In this document: positions 8,122 to 15,597 of the stretch, piece by piece
How positions within the stretch are numbered: position 1 is the stretch's first letter
Layout of the letters: each line of letters opens with the position of its first letter
Origin: Acidimicrobiales bacterium
Lineage (GTDB): Bacteria > Actinomycetota > Acidimicrobiia > Acidimicrobiales > DASWMK01
NCBI GenBank assembly: GCA_036399815.1
Contig: DASWMK010000047.1
Span: 1 to 36,659, forward strand
Direction of reading: 5' to 3'
DNA length: 36,659 nucleotides
Notes under the pieces: generated by a model
What the model saw: the letters and a program-made list of their open reading frames with translations, nothing else
What the model was told of the DNA's origin: nothing
Database searches by the model: none
Translations under genes and position numbers: made by a program

Positions 8122-9035
8122 CAGGAGCGGTCGCCGAACGGCTTGGTCGGCGCGTGCCGGGCGACCTGCTCCAGGACGACGGCGGCGGTGAGCGGCCGGT
8201 CGGGGTACGCGGCCAGGATCGCCGCCGGCACCAGCCGGTTCACGATGTCGGAGTGGGCGTAGCCGTACGGCCGGTCGGTGGTCGGCCCGGTGGCGGCGAC
8301 GAGCTTTTTGATGTCGGCCGGGGTGAACCTTGCCTCGGCAAACAGCTCAGTGAGCATCGCGTGCCGCTGGGCGTCGTCGGGCCGGCCGAACGGGAACGAC
8401 GCAGCAGCGCGGCGGCGCACCGCTGGGTCGATGTCGTCGGCACGGTTGGTGCACAGCACGACGATGATGCCGAGCTTGCGCTCGTTCGTGAGCGCGTCGA
8501 TGCCGCGGATGAGCGCGTTCACCCCGGCGCGGTCCTCGTGGTGCATCTGGCCGGCCTCGCGGGACTGCGCGATGGCGTCGGCCTCGTCGACGACGAGCAC
8601 GGTCGGGCGGTTGGTGCGGTGCTTGCGCGCCTCACCGAGCACGAAGTCGAACGCGGCGCCGAGCAGCCGCGTCATCTCCCCGACGGCGCCGCTGCCTCGC
8701 GCGCGCAGGCTGAGCCGGTGCACCTTGACCGAGACGCGGTGCCGCCGGGCGATGTCGCTGGCGAACGTCTCCGCCAGCGTCGTCTTGCCGCTGCCGACGT
8801 CGCCCTCGAACACGAACAGCGGTGCCCGGTCCTCCATGCGGCGCACCGCGGTGAGGACGGTGCCGTGGTGGTCCTTGCTCCACTGCTCGATGAGCGCCGG
8901 CTGCAGGATCAGCTCGGCTTCCTTGGCCAGCCTGGCCTTGGTGTCGTCGAGGCCCATCAGCTGGTGGTAGCGGCGGTCGGCGTCCGGGTCAGGGAGATCG
9001 AGGTCCTCCTCGAACAGGTCGGCGGGGTTGGTCAT
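8121..9035 (-). CDS. cap6: TRIP13/Pch2-like AAA+ ATPase (Cap6)
   Basis: A 304-aa single-ring AAA+ ATPase. Walker A is GDVGSGKT at residues 78-85 and Walker B is VLVVDEAD at 146-153, followed by sensor-1 'VLCTNRADD' and arginine-finger candidates in 'DPAVRRRAAASFPF'. In type III CBASS, Cap6 disassembles the HORMA-cyclase complex and so keeps or returns the system to the off state, as TRIP13 does with eukaryotic HORMA proteins. The ATG overlaps the HORMA gene stop (ATGA) and its own TGA overlaps the cap4 start, so the three genes are translationally coupled. The start at 9035 is preferred over the longer frame because of this overlap. Confidence 0.92.
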   Translation of the reverse strand: MTNPADLFEEDLDLPDPDADRRYHQLMGLDDTKARLAKEAELILQPALIEQWSKDHHGTVLTAVRRMEDRAPLFVFEGDVGSGKTTLAETFASDIARRHRVSVKVHRLSLRARGSGAVGEMTRLLGAAFDFVLGEARKHRTNRPTVLVVDEADAIAQSREAGQMHHEDRAGVNALIRGIDALTNERKLGIIVVLCTNRADDIDPAVRRRAAASFPFGRPDDAQRHAMLTELFAEARFTPADIKKLVAATGPTTDRPYGYAHSDIVNRLVPAAILAAYPDRPLTAAVVLEQVARHAPTKPFGDRS

Positions 9036-9538
9036 GCCACGAACATCCGGCGGGACGCCCCGCTGCCGTCGACGGAGAAGGTGCGGTCGCTGGCGTAGCG
9101 GCCGGCGGCGTAGCCGGCCTCGTCGCTCGGCGTGCGGTCGAAGGGCAGCAGCCGGCGGACCTCGTCGCGCTCGCCCGGGCTCAGCCGGTCCCACGCCGAC
9201 GAGAAGTAGAGGTAGCTACCGAACGCGGCGCCGTCGCGGCTGAAGGTGTGCCGCACGCCGCCGGCCCGGTCGTCACCGACCAGGGTGCCGTCGTAGCGGA
9301 ACGTGTACTCGAGCGTGAGCACCCAGATGCCGTTGCGCTGGAACCCGTACTTCACCCGGTCGACCAGGCCGCGGGAGGACAGGACGACGAGCTCTTCGTG
9401 GTACGCATCGATCCTGGCGTCCGACGGCTCGCCGTACCAGCGCTGGAACTGCCGCAGGTCCGTCTGGACCTTCGACGCAACGTACTTCGCCTTCGACGTC
9501 GTGAACGTCTGCGTGCTGGTGGTCGTGTAGGTACTCAT
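9032..9538 (-). CDS. cap7: Bacterial HORMA-domain protein (Cap7)
   Basis: A 168-aa protein of the bacterial HORMA family linked to CBASS. The N-terminus 'TQTFTTSKAKYVASKVQTDL', the middle 'YHEELVVLSSRGLVDRVKYGF' and the end 'DRTFSVDGSGASRRMF' follow the pattern I know for these proteins; the last part is the C-terminal safety-belt region. In type III CBASS the HORMA protein recognises a peptide, closes, binds the CD-NTase and switches on second-messenger synthesis. It sits between the cyclase (7-base gap) and the TRIP13-like gene (4-base overlap). GGAGACGA just before the ATG is the ribosome-binding site. There is only one HORMA gene here; some type III systems have two. Confidence 0.88.
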   Translation of the reverse strand: MSTYTTTSTQTFTTSKAKYVASKVQTDLRQFQRWYGEPSDARIDAYHEELVVLSSRGLVDRVKYGFQRNGIWVLTLEYTFRYDGTLVGDDRAGGVRHTFSRDGAAFGSYLYFSSAWDRLSPGERDEVRRLLPFDRTPSDEAGYAAGRYASDRTFSVDGSGASRRMFVA

Positions 9539-9545
9539 TCGTCTC

Positions 9546-10517
9546 CTAGCCCTTGAACGATGTTCCGAACACGACCTGCCAGCACTGCACGGCCTGCGCC
9601 TTCGTGGTCGCGAATCTGGCCTCGGTGACGGCGTCGAGCGCCTCCTCGGCGGCGACGACGATGCGCTTTCGGTCGGTGTCCGTGTAGCGCTTCGCCACGT
9701 TGTTGGCGGCGTTCACCGGGTCGAGGATCTCGATCGGCGCGTCGCCGCGCGCGGGGATCTGCGATGCCGGCGTGAAGTCGGTGAACGCGATCTGTTCCCG
9801 CAGCTCGGTGCGGACGACGTACTCGAAAAAGGCGTCGAGCGCGGCGGCGTGGTTGGTGAACGACACGCCGGCGTCCAGCAGGTGCGCGGCGATCAGCTCG
9901 CCCATGAACGACTTGAACTTGAAGTCCGGGTCGGCGTTCTTGTGCTGCTTCGCCCACCACTTCACGAACCGGATGACCTGCGCCCAGTCGTCGGGGCAGC
10001 GCTTCTTGCGGCTGCGGACGAACTCCAGGTGCAGCGACACGCTGGTGAGCAGCCGCTCGCCGCTGTCCTTGGACACGAGGAACCCGCAGTCGTTGTCCGC
10101 TCCCTCGTACAGGACCGGCACGACGTCCACCATCGTGCCGGTGCCCTTGAACGTGATGGTGGCGCAGTGCGGGCCCAGTTGTACCTGGTCGGGGTCGATC
10201 AGCCCCCTGTAGGCGTCGCGGAGCCGCTCGACCATCCACGACACCAGCTGGTCATCGCCGACCGGAGCGTCGTCCTTCTTCACGTACACGGCGACGTCGA
10301 AGTCGTTCACCGTGCGCAACGCGGTGCCCTTCGCGACCGAGCCCGCGTGGCGCATCTTCACCAGGGAGAAGCCCGGCTCCTCGTCGATCTTCTTTTCCAG
10401 CCGCTTGCGCAAGGTGTTGACCTGCTCGCGCTTCTCCGCGGCCACCGACGGGGGCAGGTTCACCTTGTTCTCGGCGAACGCGGCGAGGTCGTCGGCGGTG
10501 ACCTTCTCGTCGGGCAT
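9546..10517 (-). CDS. CD-NTase (cGAS/DncV-like nucleotidyltransferase), CBASS signal synthase
   Basis: A 323-aa nucleotidyltransferase that makes a cyclic di- or tri-nucleotide alarm signal on phage infection. The active site is complete: GS at residues 59-60 ('HAGSVAKGT'), D72 and D74 ('NDFDVAVYV') and the third carboxylate D131 ('MVDVVPV'). The C-terminal helical domain contains 'VIRFVKWWAKQHK' and 'KSFMGELIAAHLL'. It is the first gene of the four-gene minus-strand operon, with an AGGGAG ribosome-binding site before the ATG at 10517. HORMA/TRIP13 partners are usually found with CD-NTase clades C and D. I cannot assign the clade or the nucleotide product from sequence alone. A longer frame to 11183 runs through the divergent regulator and is not real. 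Confidence 0.93.
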   Translation of the reverse strand: MPDEKVTADDLAAFAENKVNLPPSVAAEKREQVNTLRKRLEKKIDEEPGFSLVKMRHAGSVAKGTALRTVNDFDVAVYVKKDDAPVGDDQLVSWMVERLRDAYRGLIDPDQVQLGPHCATITFKGTGTMVDVVPVLYEGADNDCGFLVSKDSGERLLTSVSLHLEFVRSRKKRCPDDWAQVIRFVKWWAKQHKNADPDFKFKSFMGELIAAHLLDAGVSFTNHAAALDAFFEYVVRTELREQIAFTDFTPASQIPARGDAPIEILDPVNAANNVAKRYTDTDRKRIVVAAEEALDAVTEARFATTKAQAVQCWQVVFGTSFKG

Positions 10518-10730
10518 TGGCGTTCGTCTCCCTGTCCCGGTTGCTGCGGTGCCGCGTGACCCCCGATGGTCGGTCGGCCGGTGCGAGAGCCCGCGGTGGT
10601 TCGACCCGAGATTACCAGGGACGTCAGCGATAGCAACAGAGGTACATCGCCAGTGACACGGACATGTCGTCGACCATGCTGGCCACCTCCCGTGTCCGTG
10701 TCGTTGACGCGGAGTGATGGGGCGGTCACA
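10518..10730. promoter_or_regulatory. Divergent control region between CBASS operon and regulator pair
   Basis: This 213-base gap separates the CD-NTase start from the XRE regulator start, so it must carry both promoters. It is less GC-rich than the genes around it. The inverted repeat at 10655-10702 (separate entry) is the most obvious candidate operator. I could not pick out convincing -35/-10 pairs for either direction. Confidence 0.7.
10655..10702. promoter_or_regulatory. Inverted repeat, candidate operator of the XRE regulator
   Basis: GACACGGACA at 10655-10664 and its exact reverse complement TGTCCGTGTC at 10693-10702 are separated by 28 bases. The second arm ends 28 bases before the regulator's ATG. 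Ten perfect bases per arm in a divergent intergenic region fit a binding site for a dimeric or tetrameric HTH protein controlling both directions. A hairpin with an RNA role is also possible. Binding by the neighbouring regulator is an inference. Confidence 0.5.
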
Positions 10731-11159
10731 ATGTGGTTCGTGCCGGACCTTGAGCTTCAGCCCGAGTACCGACAGATCGGCGAGGCGCTGCGCCGGCTGC
10801 GACGGGAACGCGACCTGTCGCAGGAGTCGGTTGCGTCGTCGTGCGGCATGAGCCGGTCGGCGCTCGCCAACATCGAGGCCGGGCAGCAGCGGCTCGCGGT
10901 CCATCACCTCCTTGCTTTGGCCCGGGTGCTCGGGGTCGACGCCGCGTCGCTGCTGCCGGACGCAGGTGCCCGGAGCCTGCAGCCGCTGGATCGGGAGCTG
11001 GTCGATAAGGGCGTGCCGGAGGCTGCGGCGCGGGCCGTCGCCAGGATGATGGGCGAGTACGAAGGAGACGAGATTGCCGCGAGTACCAGGCAAAGTCGAG
11101 CGGGCCGCACGCCAGCTGCTCGACGCGGCCGGCGTGACCAAGCCGCCGGTTCCGGTTGA
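10731..11159 (+). CDS. XRE-family HTH regulator, CapH-like
   Basis: A 142-aa protein whose residues about 13-70 form a lambda-repressor-type helix-turn-helix: 'IGEALRRLRRERDLSQESVA', then 'MSRSALANIEAGQQRLAVHHLLALARVLGV'. The rest is a short helical region and a basic tail coded in the 86-base overlap with the metallopeptidase gene. XRE plus ImmA/IrrE pairs work as a repressor and the protease that inactivates it. Next to CBASS operons such a pair, CapH/CapP, represses the operon until DNA damage triggers cleavage of CapH. Position and orientation, divergent from the CD-NTase, suggest that role. The ATG at 10731 is the best start for the HTH; an earlier frame start would run through the operator candidate. 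Confidence 0.85.
   Translation: MWFVPDLELQPEYRQIGEALRRLRRERDLSQESVASSCGMSRSALANIEAGQQRLAVHHLLALARVLGVDAASLLPDAGARSLQPLDRELVDKGVPEAAARAVARMMGEYEGDEIAASTRQSRAGRTPAARRGRRDQAAGSG
11062..11067 (+). promoter_or_regulatory. Ribosome binding site deciding a TTG start
   Basis: AAGGAG lies 6 bases before the TTG at 11074, inside the upstream regulator gene. It supports TTG as the start of the metallopeptidase and indicates separate translation from within the overlapping upstream gene. Confidence 0.75.
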
Positions 11160-11610
11160 GAAGCTCGTAGCCGCCGAGGGCATTCGCCTGGCGTTCGACT
11201 CGATCGGGGGGCAGGACGTCTCGGGGATGCTCTATCGCCGCGGCGCGGTCACCGTCATGGTGGTCAACCAGGACCATCATCGGCACCGGCAGCGCTTCAC
11301 CATCGCGCACGAGCTCGGCCACCACCGCCTGCATGACGCTGACGCGTACCTCGACGGGACGGCAACGCTGCGCTTCCGCGACGGGACCTCGGCGGCCGGC
11401 ACGGATCGCGAGGAACGTGAGGCCAACAGCTTCGGCGCCGCTCTCCTGATGCCCGCCGACTGGGTCCGTGACAACTTCATGAGCCTGGTCACGGCCCGCC
11501 GCGGCGTCGATGAGGACACCGCGGTTGCCCGGCTGGCGCATCAGTTCGACGTTAGCGAGCAGGCGATGCGGTTCCGTCTCGTCAACTTGGGGCTCATTGA
11601 CCCGACGTGA
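11074..11610 (+). CDS. ImmA/IrrE-family zinc metallopeptidase, CapP-like
   Basis: A 178-aa protease with the zinc motif HELGH at residues 79-83 ('FTIAHELGHHRLH') and the following 'EREANSFGAALLMP', whose Glu is the likely third metal ligand. The C-terminal 'VARLAHQFDVSEQAMRFRLVNLGL' is the usual helical end of the family. ImmA proteins cleave their partner XRE repressor. CapP, the CBASS-associated version, is activated by single-stranded DNA and cuts CapH. The gene overlaps the regulator by 86 bases and starts with TTG behind a good AAGGAG. Its stop overlaps the GTG of a multicopper oxidase, an unrelated function, which suggests a junction rather than a designed operon. Confidence 0.92.
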   Translation: MPRVPGKVERAARQLLDAAGVTKPPVPVEKLVAAEGIRLAFDSIGGQDVSGMLYRRGAVTVMVVNQDHHRHRQRFTIAHELGHHRLHDADAYLDGTATLRFRDGTSAAGTDREEREANSFGAALLMPADWVRDNFMSLVTARRGVDEDTAVARLAHQFDVSEQAMRFRLVNLGLIDPT

Positions 11611-12527
11611 ATCGCCCACCCGCGCCTCTACGGGCGTGCGCCGACGAGCACGACTGGGCGGCCATGGACGCTGCCATGCTCGAGACGATCTCGTCGTTCC
11701 CGGCCGAGACCGAGGGCACCGGCAACGAGACGCTGGAGCCGACCGTGCTCCCCGACGGCACCAAGCAGTTGGAGCTGACCGCGGCGGTCACACCGTGGGA
11801 GGTGGAGCCCGGCCGGGTCGTGGACGCGTGGACGTACAACGGCACCGTCCCCGGCCCGATGGTGCACGTGGAGGACGGCGACCGGGTCCGGGTCGTGTTC
11901 CACAACGACCTCCCGGTCATGAGCGACATCCACTTCCACGGCGTCGACGTGCCGAACTCGATGGACGGCGTCGCCCCGATCACCCAGGACCCCGTCCTTC
12001 CCGGCGAGTCCTTCACCTACGAGTTCACCGCGGAGGGCCCCGCCGTCGCCAGGTACCACGCGCACGCCCACGGCGAGATGGCCGTGCCCAACGGGCTGTT
12101 CGCCGTGTTCCTCGTGGGCGAGCTGCCGCTGCCGCTGCCGGCGGGCGCGACCGTCGACCAGGAGATCCCCATGGTCCTCAACGACGCCGGGGTGATCGGC
12201 CTGTCCCTCAACGGCAAGAGCTTCCCTGCGACCGCACCGATCGCCGCTCGGGCCGGCGACTGGGTGCTCATCCACTACTTCAACGAGGGCCTCCAGGTGC
12301 ACCCCATGCACCTGCACCAGTTCGACCAGCTGGTGGTGGCCAAGGACGGGTTCCCCCTCGACCAGCCCTACTACGCCGACACCGTGCTCGTCGGCCCGGG
12401 CGAGCGCTACAGCGTCCTCGTCCACCTCGACGACCCCGGCACCTGGGTGTGGCACTGCCACATCCTCAACCACGTCGAGCGGGATACCGGGATGTTCGGC
12501 ATGGTCACGGCCATCGTCGTCGAGTAG
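11607..12527 (+). CDS. Multicopper oxidase core, apparently lacking its N-terminal export region
   Basis: A 306-aa two-cupredoxin multicopper oxidase. All four copper motifs are intact: HFHG at 109-112, HAHAH at 151-155, HPMHLH at 232-237 and HCHILNH at 283-289, with M296 as possible axial ligand. Relatives I know carry an N-terminal membrane or export segment and then a linker like 'DWAAMDAAM...FPAETEG', which is where similarity begins here, at about residue 14. No signal peptide or membrane helix precedes it, yet such enzymes act outside the cell. The GTG start overlaps the metallopeptidase stop. The simplest reading is loss of the 5' end at the island boundary, leaving a cytoplasmic or inactive remnant. 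Confidence 0.8.
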   Translation: MNRPPAPLRACADEHDWAAMDAAMLETISSFPAETEGTGNETLEPTVLPDGTKQLELTAAVTPWEVEPGRVVDAWTYNGTVPGPMVHVEDGDRVRVVFHNDLPVMSDIHFHGVDVPNSMDGVAPITQDPVLPGESFTYEFTAEGPAVARYHAHAHGEMAVPNGLFAVFLVGELPLPLPAGATVDQEIPMVLNDAGVIGLSLNGKSFPATAPIAARAGDWVLIHYFNEGLQVHPMHLHQFDQLVVAKDGFPLDQPYYADTVLVGPGERYSVLVHLDDPGTWVWHCHILNHVERDTGMFGMVTAIVVE

Positions 12528-12545
12528 CGCGGGCTGGCGGAGTGC

Positions 12546-13802
12546 TCAGTCGCTGGGCGTGACGGCCTGGAACAGGACGGCGACGTGGTGGGCCGCAGCG
12601 GTGAGCGCCGCCTGGTCGGCGGGCGACAGGCCGAGGGACCGGGCGTAGCCGGGGGGGTTGGCGACGAGGGTGCCGACGAAGTCCAGGCGTTGGCCGGGCG
12701 AGATCTCGACGGGGGACTCGCCGGTGCCCTCGAGGGCGACCCAGATCCGCCGGTCGGGGCCCGAGCCGACCCAGAACCCCTCGTCGGCGGGGACGCCGAG
12801 GACCTGCACGCCCGACGCCTCCACCCGGTGACCGGCGAACGCCGCCAGCTCGTCGGGGGCCAGGTCGAGGAGCGTGCGGTCGTCGACGGTGAGCGCAGCC
12901 GTGTCGGCGGTCGGCGTGGTCGTCGCCCGGGACGGCTCGGTGGGCCCGGGCTCGGCCGGTTCGGTGGACGTGGCGGTGGCCACCGGGGCAGGGGGCGGCG
13001 TCTCGGGCGGTCGGGCGGCGACGACGGCGGCGGCGGTGACGGCGACGGCGACGGCCGTCGCTCCTGTCGCGGTGGCCGCCGGGTGGGCCCTGGCCTTGGC
13101 GACGAGGCGGCGGGCGCCCATGGCGGCGACGGCGAAGGGGAGGAGGGCGGTCAGGGCCCGGCGACGTTCGGCGAGGGGCGGGGCGAGCGACGCGCACGTC
13201 GGGCACGAGAGGAGGTGGTCGCCGGCGGCGAGGGTCCGCTGCCGGCGGCGGTCGCCGGCCGAGATGGCGACGAGCACGGGCCGGCAGGCGTCGCCGGGCA
13301 GGTCCACGCGTCGCAGCGCGATGAGGTACTCGACGCGGAGGCGGGCGCGAGCCCGGGCCAGGCGGGCTGCCGTCGCCCCCGGGGTGGTGGCCGTCGTCGC
13401 GGCCAGGGCGTCGAGTCGGGCGCCGTGCACCTCGTGGGCGACGAGGGCGGCGCGGTCGGCCGGTGGGAGGTGGTCGAGGGCGTCCTCGACGGCGTCGCGC
13501 TCCTCGGCGTCGAGCAGGAGGTCCTCGGGCTCGGCCGGCGGGACGCGGTCGAGCATGCGGGGAAGGTGGCGCTCGAGCCGCTCGCGGCGCCTGGCCGCCT
13601 CGATGACGACCGTCCGGGCGACGGTCGCCGCGTACGGGGCGAGGGCACCGCCGTTCAGGCGCTCGCGGGCCGTCGCCAGGCGGACGAAGGCCTCCTGGAC
13701 GAGGTCGTCGACCGCCGCCTCGTCGCGGACCCTGCGCCGGACGATTCCCCTGACGAGGGGCTCGAGCGCCTCCACCTCGCCGTCGGTGAGCTGGCGCGTC
13801 AT
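12546..13802 (-). CDS. ECF sigma factor fused to a membrane anti-sigma-like domain
   Basis: A 418-aa protein. Region 2 lies at about residues 12-75 ('AAVDDLVQEAFVRL', 'PYAATVARTVVIEAARRRERLERHL') and region 4 at about 100-160 ('DALDHLPPADRAALVAHEVHGARLDALA'). A zinc-binding anti-sigma-like segment follows, with H196-C200-C203 (HLLSCPTC, the HxxxCxxC signature). A transmembrane helix spans about 243-263, then a Pro/Thr-rich linker and an extracytoplasmic domain to the end. A sigma factor carrying its own anti-sigma anchor would be tethered to the membrane until released. It is divergent from the TM_helix/stress operon, a likely target. Its ATG is preceded by the nested inverted repeat at 13842-13871. 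Confidence 0.8.
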   Translation of the reverse strand: MTRQLTDGEVEALEPLVRGIVRRRVRDEAAVDDLVQEAFVRLATARERLNGGALAPYAATVARTVVIEAARRRERLERHLPRMLDRVPPAEPEDLLLDAEERDAVEDALDHLPPADRAALVAHEVHGARLDALAATTATTPGATAARLARARARLRVEYLIALRRVDLPGDACRPVLVAISAGDRRRQRTLAAGDHLLSCPTCASLAPPLAERRRALTALLPFAVAAMGARRLVAKARAHPAATATGATAVAVAVTAAAVVAARPPETPPPAPVATATSTEPAEPGPTEPSRATTTPTADTAALTVDDRTLLDLAPDELAAFAGHRVEASGVQVLGVPADEGFWVGSGPDRRIWVALEGTGESPVEISPGQRLDFVGTLVANPPGYARSLGLSPADQAALTAAAHHVAVLFQAVTPSD

Positions 13803-13841
13803 GGCGCGCCCTCTGGCGCGTTCCTCTTCGTGACCGGCGAC

Positions 13842-13871
13842 GACGGCTTCACCGCTCGGTGTCCGGCCGTC
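13842..13871. promoter_or_regulatory. Nested inverted repeat upstream of the sigma factor gene
   Basis: The outer arms GACGGC (13842-13847) and GCCGTC (13866-13871) enclose the inner arms CACCG (13850-13854) and CGGTG (13857-13861). The element is 40 bases before the sigma gene start in a divergent region, so it could be an operator or a leader hairpin. No function is shown. Confidence 0.35.
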
Positions 13872-13988
13872 AATTCGACGCGCCGTGATACATCAATAGT
13901 GGCGCCGGAAATCTGGAAATGAGCACGGCTCGCTGCCGCCGGAATGGGGTACGGAAGACCGGTCGTTCGCCGCACAAGGGGTTGCGTC

Positions 13989-14768
13989 ATGACCGCAGTT
14001 CTCGCCGACATCGAGTTCAGCCAGGGCATCGAGGATGCCTGGTCGGACATCGCCGCGTTCGTCCCGAAGTTCGTCGGCTTCCTGGTCATACTCGTCATCG
14101 GTTACTTCGTCGCCAAGATCATCGCCCGAGTGGTCGACAAGGTGCTCGAGGGGGTCGGGTTCGACCGTGCGATCGAGCGCGGCGGCATCGGCCGGGCGCT
14201 CGAGAGCTCGAAGTACGACGCCAGTGACGTCGTCGGGAAGCTCGTCTTCTACACCCTCTTTCTCTTCGTGCTCCAGATGGCGTTCGGGGTCTTCGGCACG
14301 AACCCCGTCAGCGACCTGCTCGCGTCGGTCATCGCGTACCTGCCCAAGGTGTTCGCCGCCATCCTCATCGTGGTCGTCGTCTCGGCGATCGCGGCCGCCG
14401 TCCGTGAGCTGCTCGAGGCGACCATGGGCGGCCTGTCCTACGGGCGGGCCCTGGCGAACGGCGTCGCCGTGGCGATCATCGTCGTCGGCGTCTTCGCGGC
14501 GCTCAACCAGCTCCAGATCGCCCCGGCCATCGTGACCGGGCTGTTCTACGCCCTGCTGGCCATCGTGGTCGGCGTCACCGTCGTCGCCGTCGGCGGCGGC
14601 GGCATCTGGGCCATGCGCGACCGGTGGCAGCGGGCCCTGAGCCGTCTCGACCAGGAGCTGCCCGTCGTCCGCCAGCAGACGCGCGCGACCCGCAGCGTCG
14701 ACCTCCGCCAGCCGCCGGCCGCCGGCACCGGCACCGCCGGAGCCACCACGGCGAGGACCACCCGCTGA
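13989..14768 (+). CDS. TM_helix / mechanosensitive-channel-related membrane protein
   Basis: A 259-aa integral membrane protein with about five hydrophobic helices (near residues 23-45, 80-100, 112-135, 150-168 and 175-200). The pattern 'VPKFVGFLVILVIGYFVAKIIARVVDKVLEGVGFDR', repeated as 'YLPKVFAAILIVVVVSAIAAAVRELL', is the duplicated TM_helix unit of CmpX-like proteins related to small mechanosensitive channels. The MscS beta domain is missing, so channel activity is not certain. The polar C-terminal tail is Arg/Thr-rich. The start at 13989 is preferred because AAGGGG lies 7 bases upstream. It is the first of four same-strand genes that look like an envelope or osmotic-stress operon. Confidence 0.8.
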   Translation: MTAVLADIEFSQGIEDAWSDIAAFVPKFVGFLVILVIGYFVAKIIARVVDKVLEGVGFDRAIERGGIGRALESSKYDASDVVGKLVFYTLFLFVLQMAFGVFGTNPVSDLLASVIAYLPKVFAAILIVVVVSAIAAAVRELLEATMGGLSYGRALANGVAVAIIVVGVFAALNQLQIAPAIVTGLFYALLAIVVGVTVVAVGGGGIWAMRDRWQRALSRLDQELPVVRQQTRATRSVDLRQPPAAGTGTAGATTARTTR

Positions 14769-14803
14769 GCCTGTCCCCCCGGAACCCCGACGGAACGAGC
14801 ACC

Positions 14804-15556
14804 GTGACCACCACACCCAGCAGCGACGCGACCGCGTGGGTCGGCCGCACCCTCGTCGACCGCGACGGCGGGAAGATCGGCACCGTCGAGGACGTGTACC
14901 TCGACGACCCCAGCGGGCAGCCGGAGTGGCTCGCCGTCAAGACGGGGCTCTTCGGCGGCGACCTCAGCTTCGTCCCGATCTCGGGGGCGACGACCGCCGG
15001 CGACGACGTGCGCGTCCCGTACGAGGCCTCCCTCGTCAAGGACGCGCCCAACGCCGCCGCCGACGGCCACCTCAGCCCCGAGGAGGAGCGCCGGTTGTAC
15101 GACCACTACGGCCGCGACTTCGGCGACTGGTCCTACGACCGGTCCGGGACGACCACGGGGTACGACACCAGCGGGCCGACCACCGACGACGCCATGACCC
15201 GATCCGAGGAGGAGGTCGCCGTCGGCACCCAGCGGGTCGAGGCCGGCCGGGCCCGGCTGCGGAAGCACGTCGTCACCGAGAACGTCACGACGACGGTCCC
15301 CGTCGAGCGCGAGGTGGCCCGCCTCGAGCGGGAACCGATCACCGACGCCAACGTCGCCGCCGCCACGAGCGGCCCCGACATCACCGAGGCCGAGCACGAG
15401 GTCGTGCTCACCGAGGAGCAGCCGGTGGTCGAGAAGCAGGTCGTGCCCAAGGAACGGGTGCGGCTCGCGACCGACACCGTCACCGAGGAGCAGCAGGTCA
15501 GCGCCGACGTGCGCAAGGAGCGCATAGAGGCGGAGGGCGACGTCCCGGGTCGCTGA
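14804..15556 (+). CDS. PRC-barrel and DUF2382 stress protein
   Basis: A 250-aa soluble protein. Residues about 8-85 form a PRC barrel ('WVGRTLVDRDGGKIGTVEDVYLD', 'EWLAVKTGLFGG', 'FVPISGA'). A flexible Asp/Thr/Ser-rich linker follows, then a DUF2382 domain at about 130-245 with the alternating pattern 'EEEVAVGTQRVEAGRARLRKHV', 'VPVEREVARLEREP' and 'VPKERVRLATDTVTEEQQVSADVRKERIE'. Proteins with this architecture are common in radiation- and desiccation-tolerant actinobacteria and Deinococcus; the molecular role is unknown. The GTG start at 14804 begins the PRC barrel properly. It lies 35 bases after the membrane-protein gene and shares the DUF2382 domain with the last gene of the operon. Confidence 0.85.
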   Translation: MTTTPSSDATAWVGRTLVDRDGGKIGTVEDVYLDDPSGQPEWLAVKTGLFGGDLSFVPISGATTAGDDVRVPYEASLVKDAPNAAADGHLSPEEERRLYDHYGRDFGDWSYDRSGTTTGYDTSGPTTDDAMTRSEEEVAVGTQRVEAGRARLRKHVVTENVTTTVPVEREVARLEREPITDANVAAATSGPDITEAEHEVVLTEEQPVVEKQVVPKERVRLATDTVTEEQQVSADVRKERIEAEGDVPGR

Positions 15557-15597
15557 CCCGGGCGCACGACGAGCCACGAGAGCACGAGAGGAGCACC

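Noticed and set aside
5807..11640. Direct repeat of the tRNA-Val 3' end as an attachment site pair
   Set aside because: No second copy of the T-arm/acceptor sequence was seen at the far edge of the island, and no integrase gene is present.
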